From: PCRC01 sp040384665
Lineage (GTDB): Bacteria > Pseudomonadota > Gammaproteobacteria > Burkholderiales > Burkholderiaceae_C
Reading direction: 5' to 3'
Assembly (NCBI GenBank): GCA_040384665.1
Contig: JAZKIY010000013.1
Coordinates: 1 to 64,000 of the forward strand
Length of the DNA stretch: 64,000 nucleotides
This document shows, in pieces, positions 63,902-64,000 of this stretch. Made by a program: the position numbers and the translations under genes. The notes below the pieces were generated by a model that saw only the letters and a program-made list of their open reading frames with translations, had not been told where the DNA came from and searched no databases. Each line of letters opens with the position of its first letter. The stretch's first letter is position 1.

Positions 63902-64000
63902 TGCGCACCGGGTCCGCCCGTCAACGTTAGTCTGGCAACCCTAACCACAGCGCCATGCGCTGGCCACAATGGGCGCCATCTCCACCCGCGTGTGCGCCGG

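Noticed and set aside
63969..64000. A possible ATG start of a further gene at the window end.
   Set aside because: Only about 32 bases remain, with no clear ribosome site, so nothing can be supported.

Overview
This 64 kb window is high-GC, gene-dense chromosomal DNA. It most likely comes from a betaproteobacterium of the order Burkholderiales, family Comamonadaceae (Rhodoferax, Hydrogenophaga, Polaromonas or Acidovorax-like). The basis is the gene neighbourhoods (cysS, glycosylase, accA, tilS, lysC, tRNA-Ser; dnaG-rpoD with a long basic RpoD tail; glyA-nrdR-pilVWXY1E), RibBA/RibBX architecture and codon use. I see no phage, insertion sequence, integron or CRISPR array. Almost everything is core housekeeping or cell-envelope biology.

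Layout. Positions 1-5519 (minus): partial tRNA-Ser(GCU), lysC, tilS, accA, an HhH-GPD alkylbase glycosylase and cysS. Positions 5704-10846 (plus): an envelope/protein-folding run with a TPR protein, an L,D-transpeptidase, periplasmic and cytoplasmic cyclophilins, lpxH and mtfA. Positions 10897-17690 (minus): two very large proteins, DUF349 and DUF748/AsmA-like. From 18046 (plus): a lytic transglycosylase, then a run from a ZTP-riboswitch-controlled glyA through nrdR, the minor pilin/PilY1 cluster (pilV-W-X-Y1-E-fimT), the riboflavin genes (ribD-E-BA-H), nusB, an aminotransferase and ybgC-tolQ-tolR-tolA, ending at a strong terminator near 36.7 kb. Positions 36735-43096 (minus): dnaE, then a small redox/stress operon of pirin, flavodoxin, DoxX and pirin, divergent from a LysR regulator with a perfect operator-like palindrome. 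Positions 44247-47991 (plus): a FAD oxidoreductase and three RNA-modification genes (gluQ, trmB, an RluA-type synthase). Positions 47992-49785 (minus): exported transglutaminase-like and TlpA-like proteins. From 49838 (plus): dnaG, rpoD and a complete MdtABC/MuxABC-type RND efflux operon with its outer-membrane lipoprotein.

The most unusual signal is a family of about 60-75 bp AT-rich dispersed repeats. A consensus-like copy has an AAGCCAAATCGGCC-type end, a central AGCCCTAGTSRAACCT-type core and a short terminal inverted repeat (GCTAT, about 7 nt, ATAGC). I find seven copies. Six lie inside or at the edge of reading frames and keep them open: gluQ, dnaG, the DUF349 gene, the DUF748 gene twice, and the glycosylase gene, where the repeat supplies the assigned GTG start. 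The seventh, between dnaE and a pirin gene, is paired with an inverted partial copy to form a long hairpin that contains the pirin stop codon. This behaviour recalls coding palindromic elements known from Rickettsia, in an unrelated lineage. It was found by eye and needs a genome-wide search.
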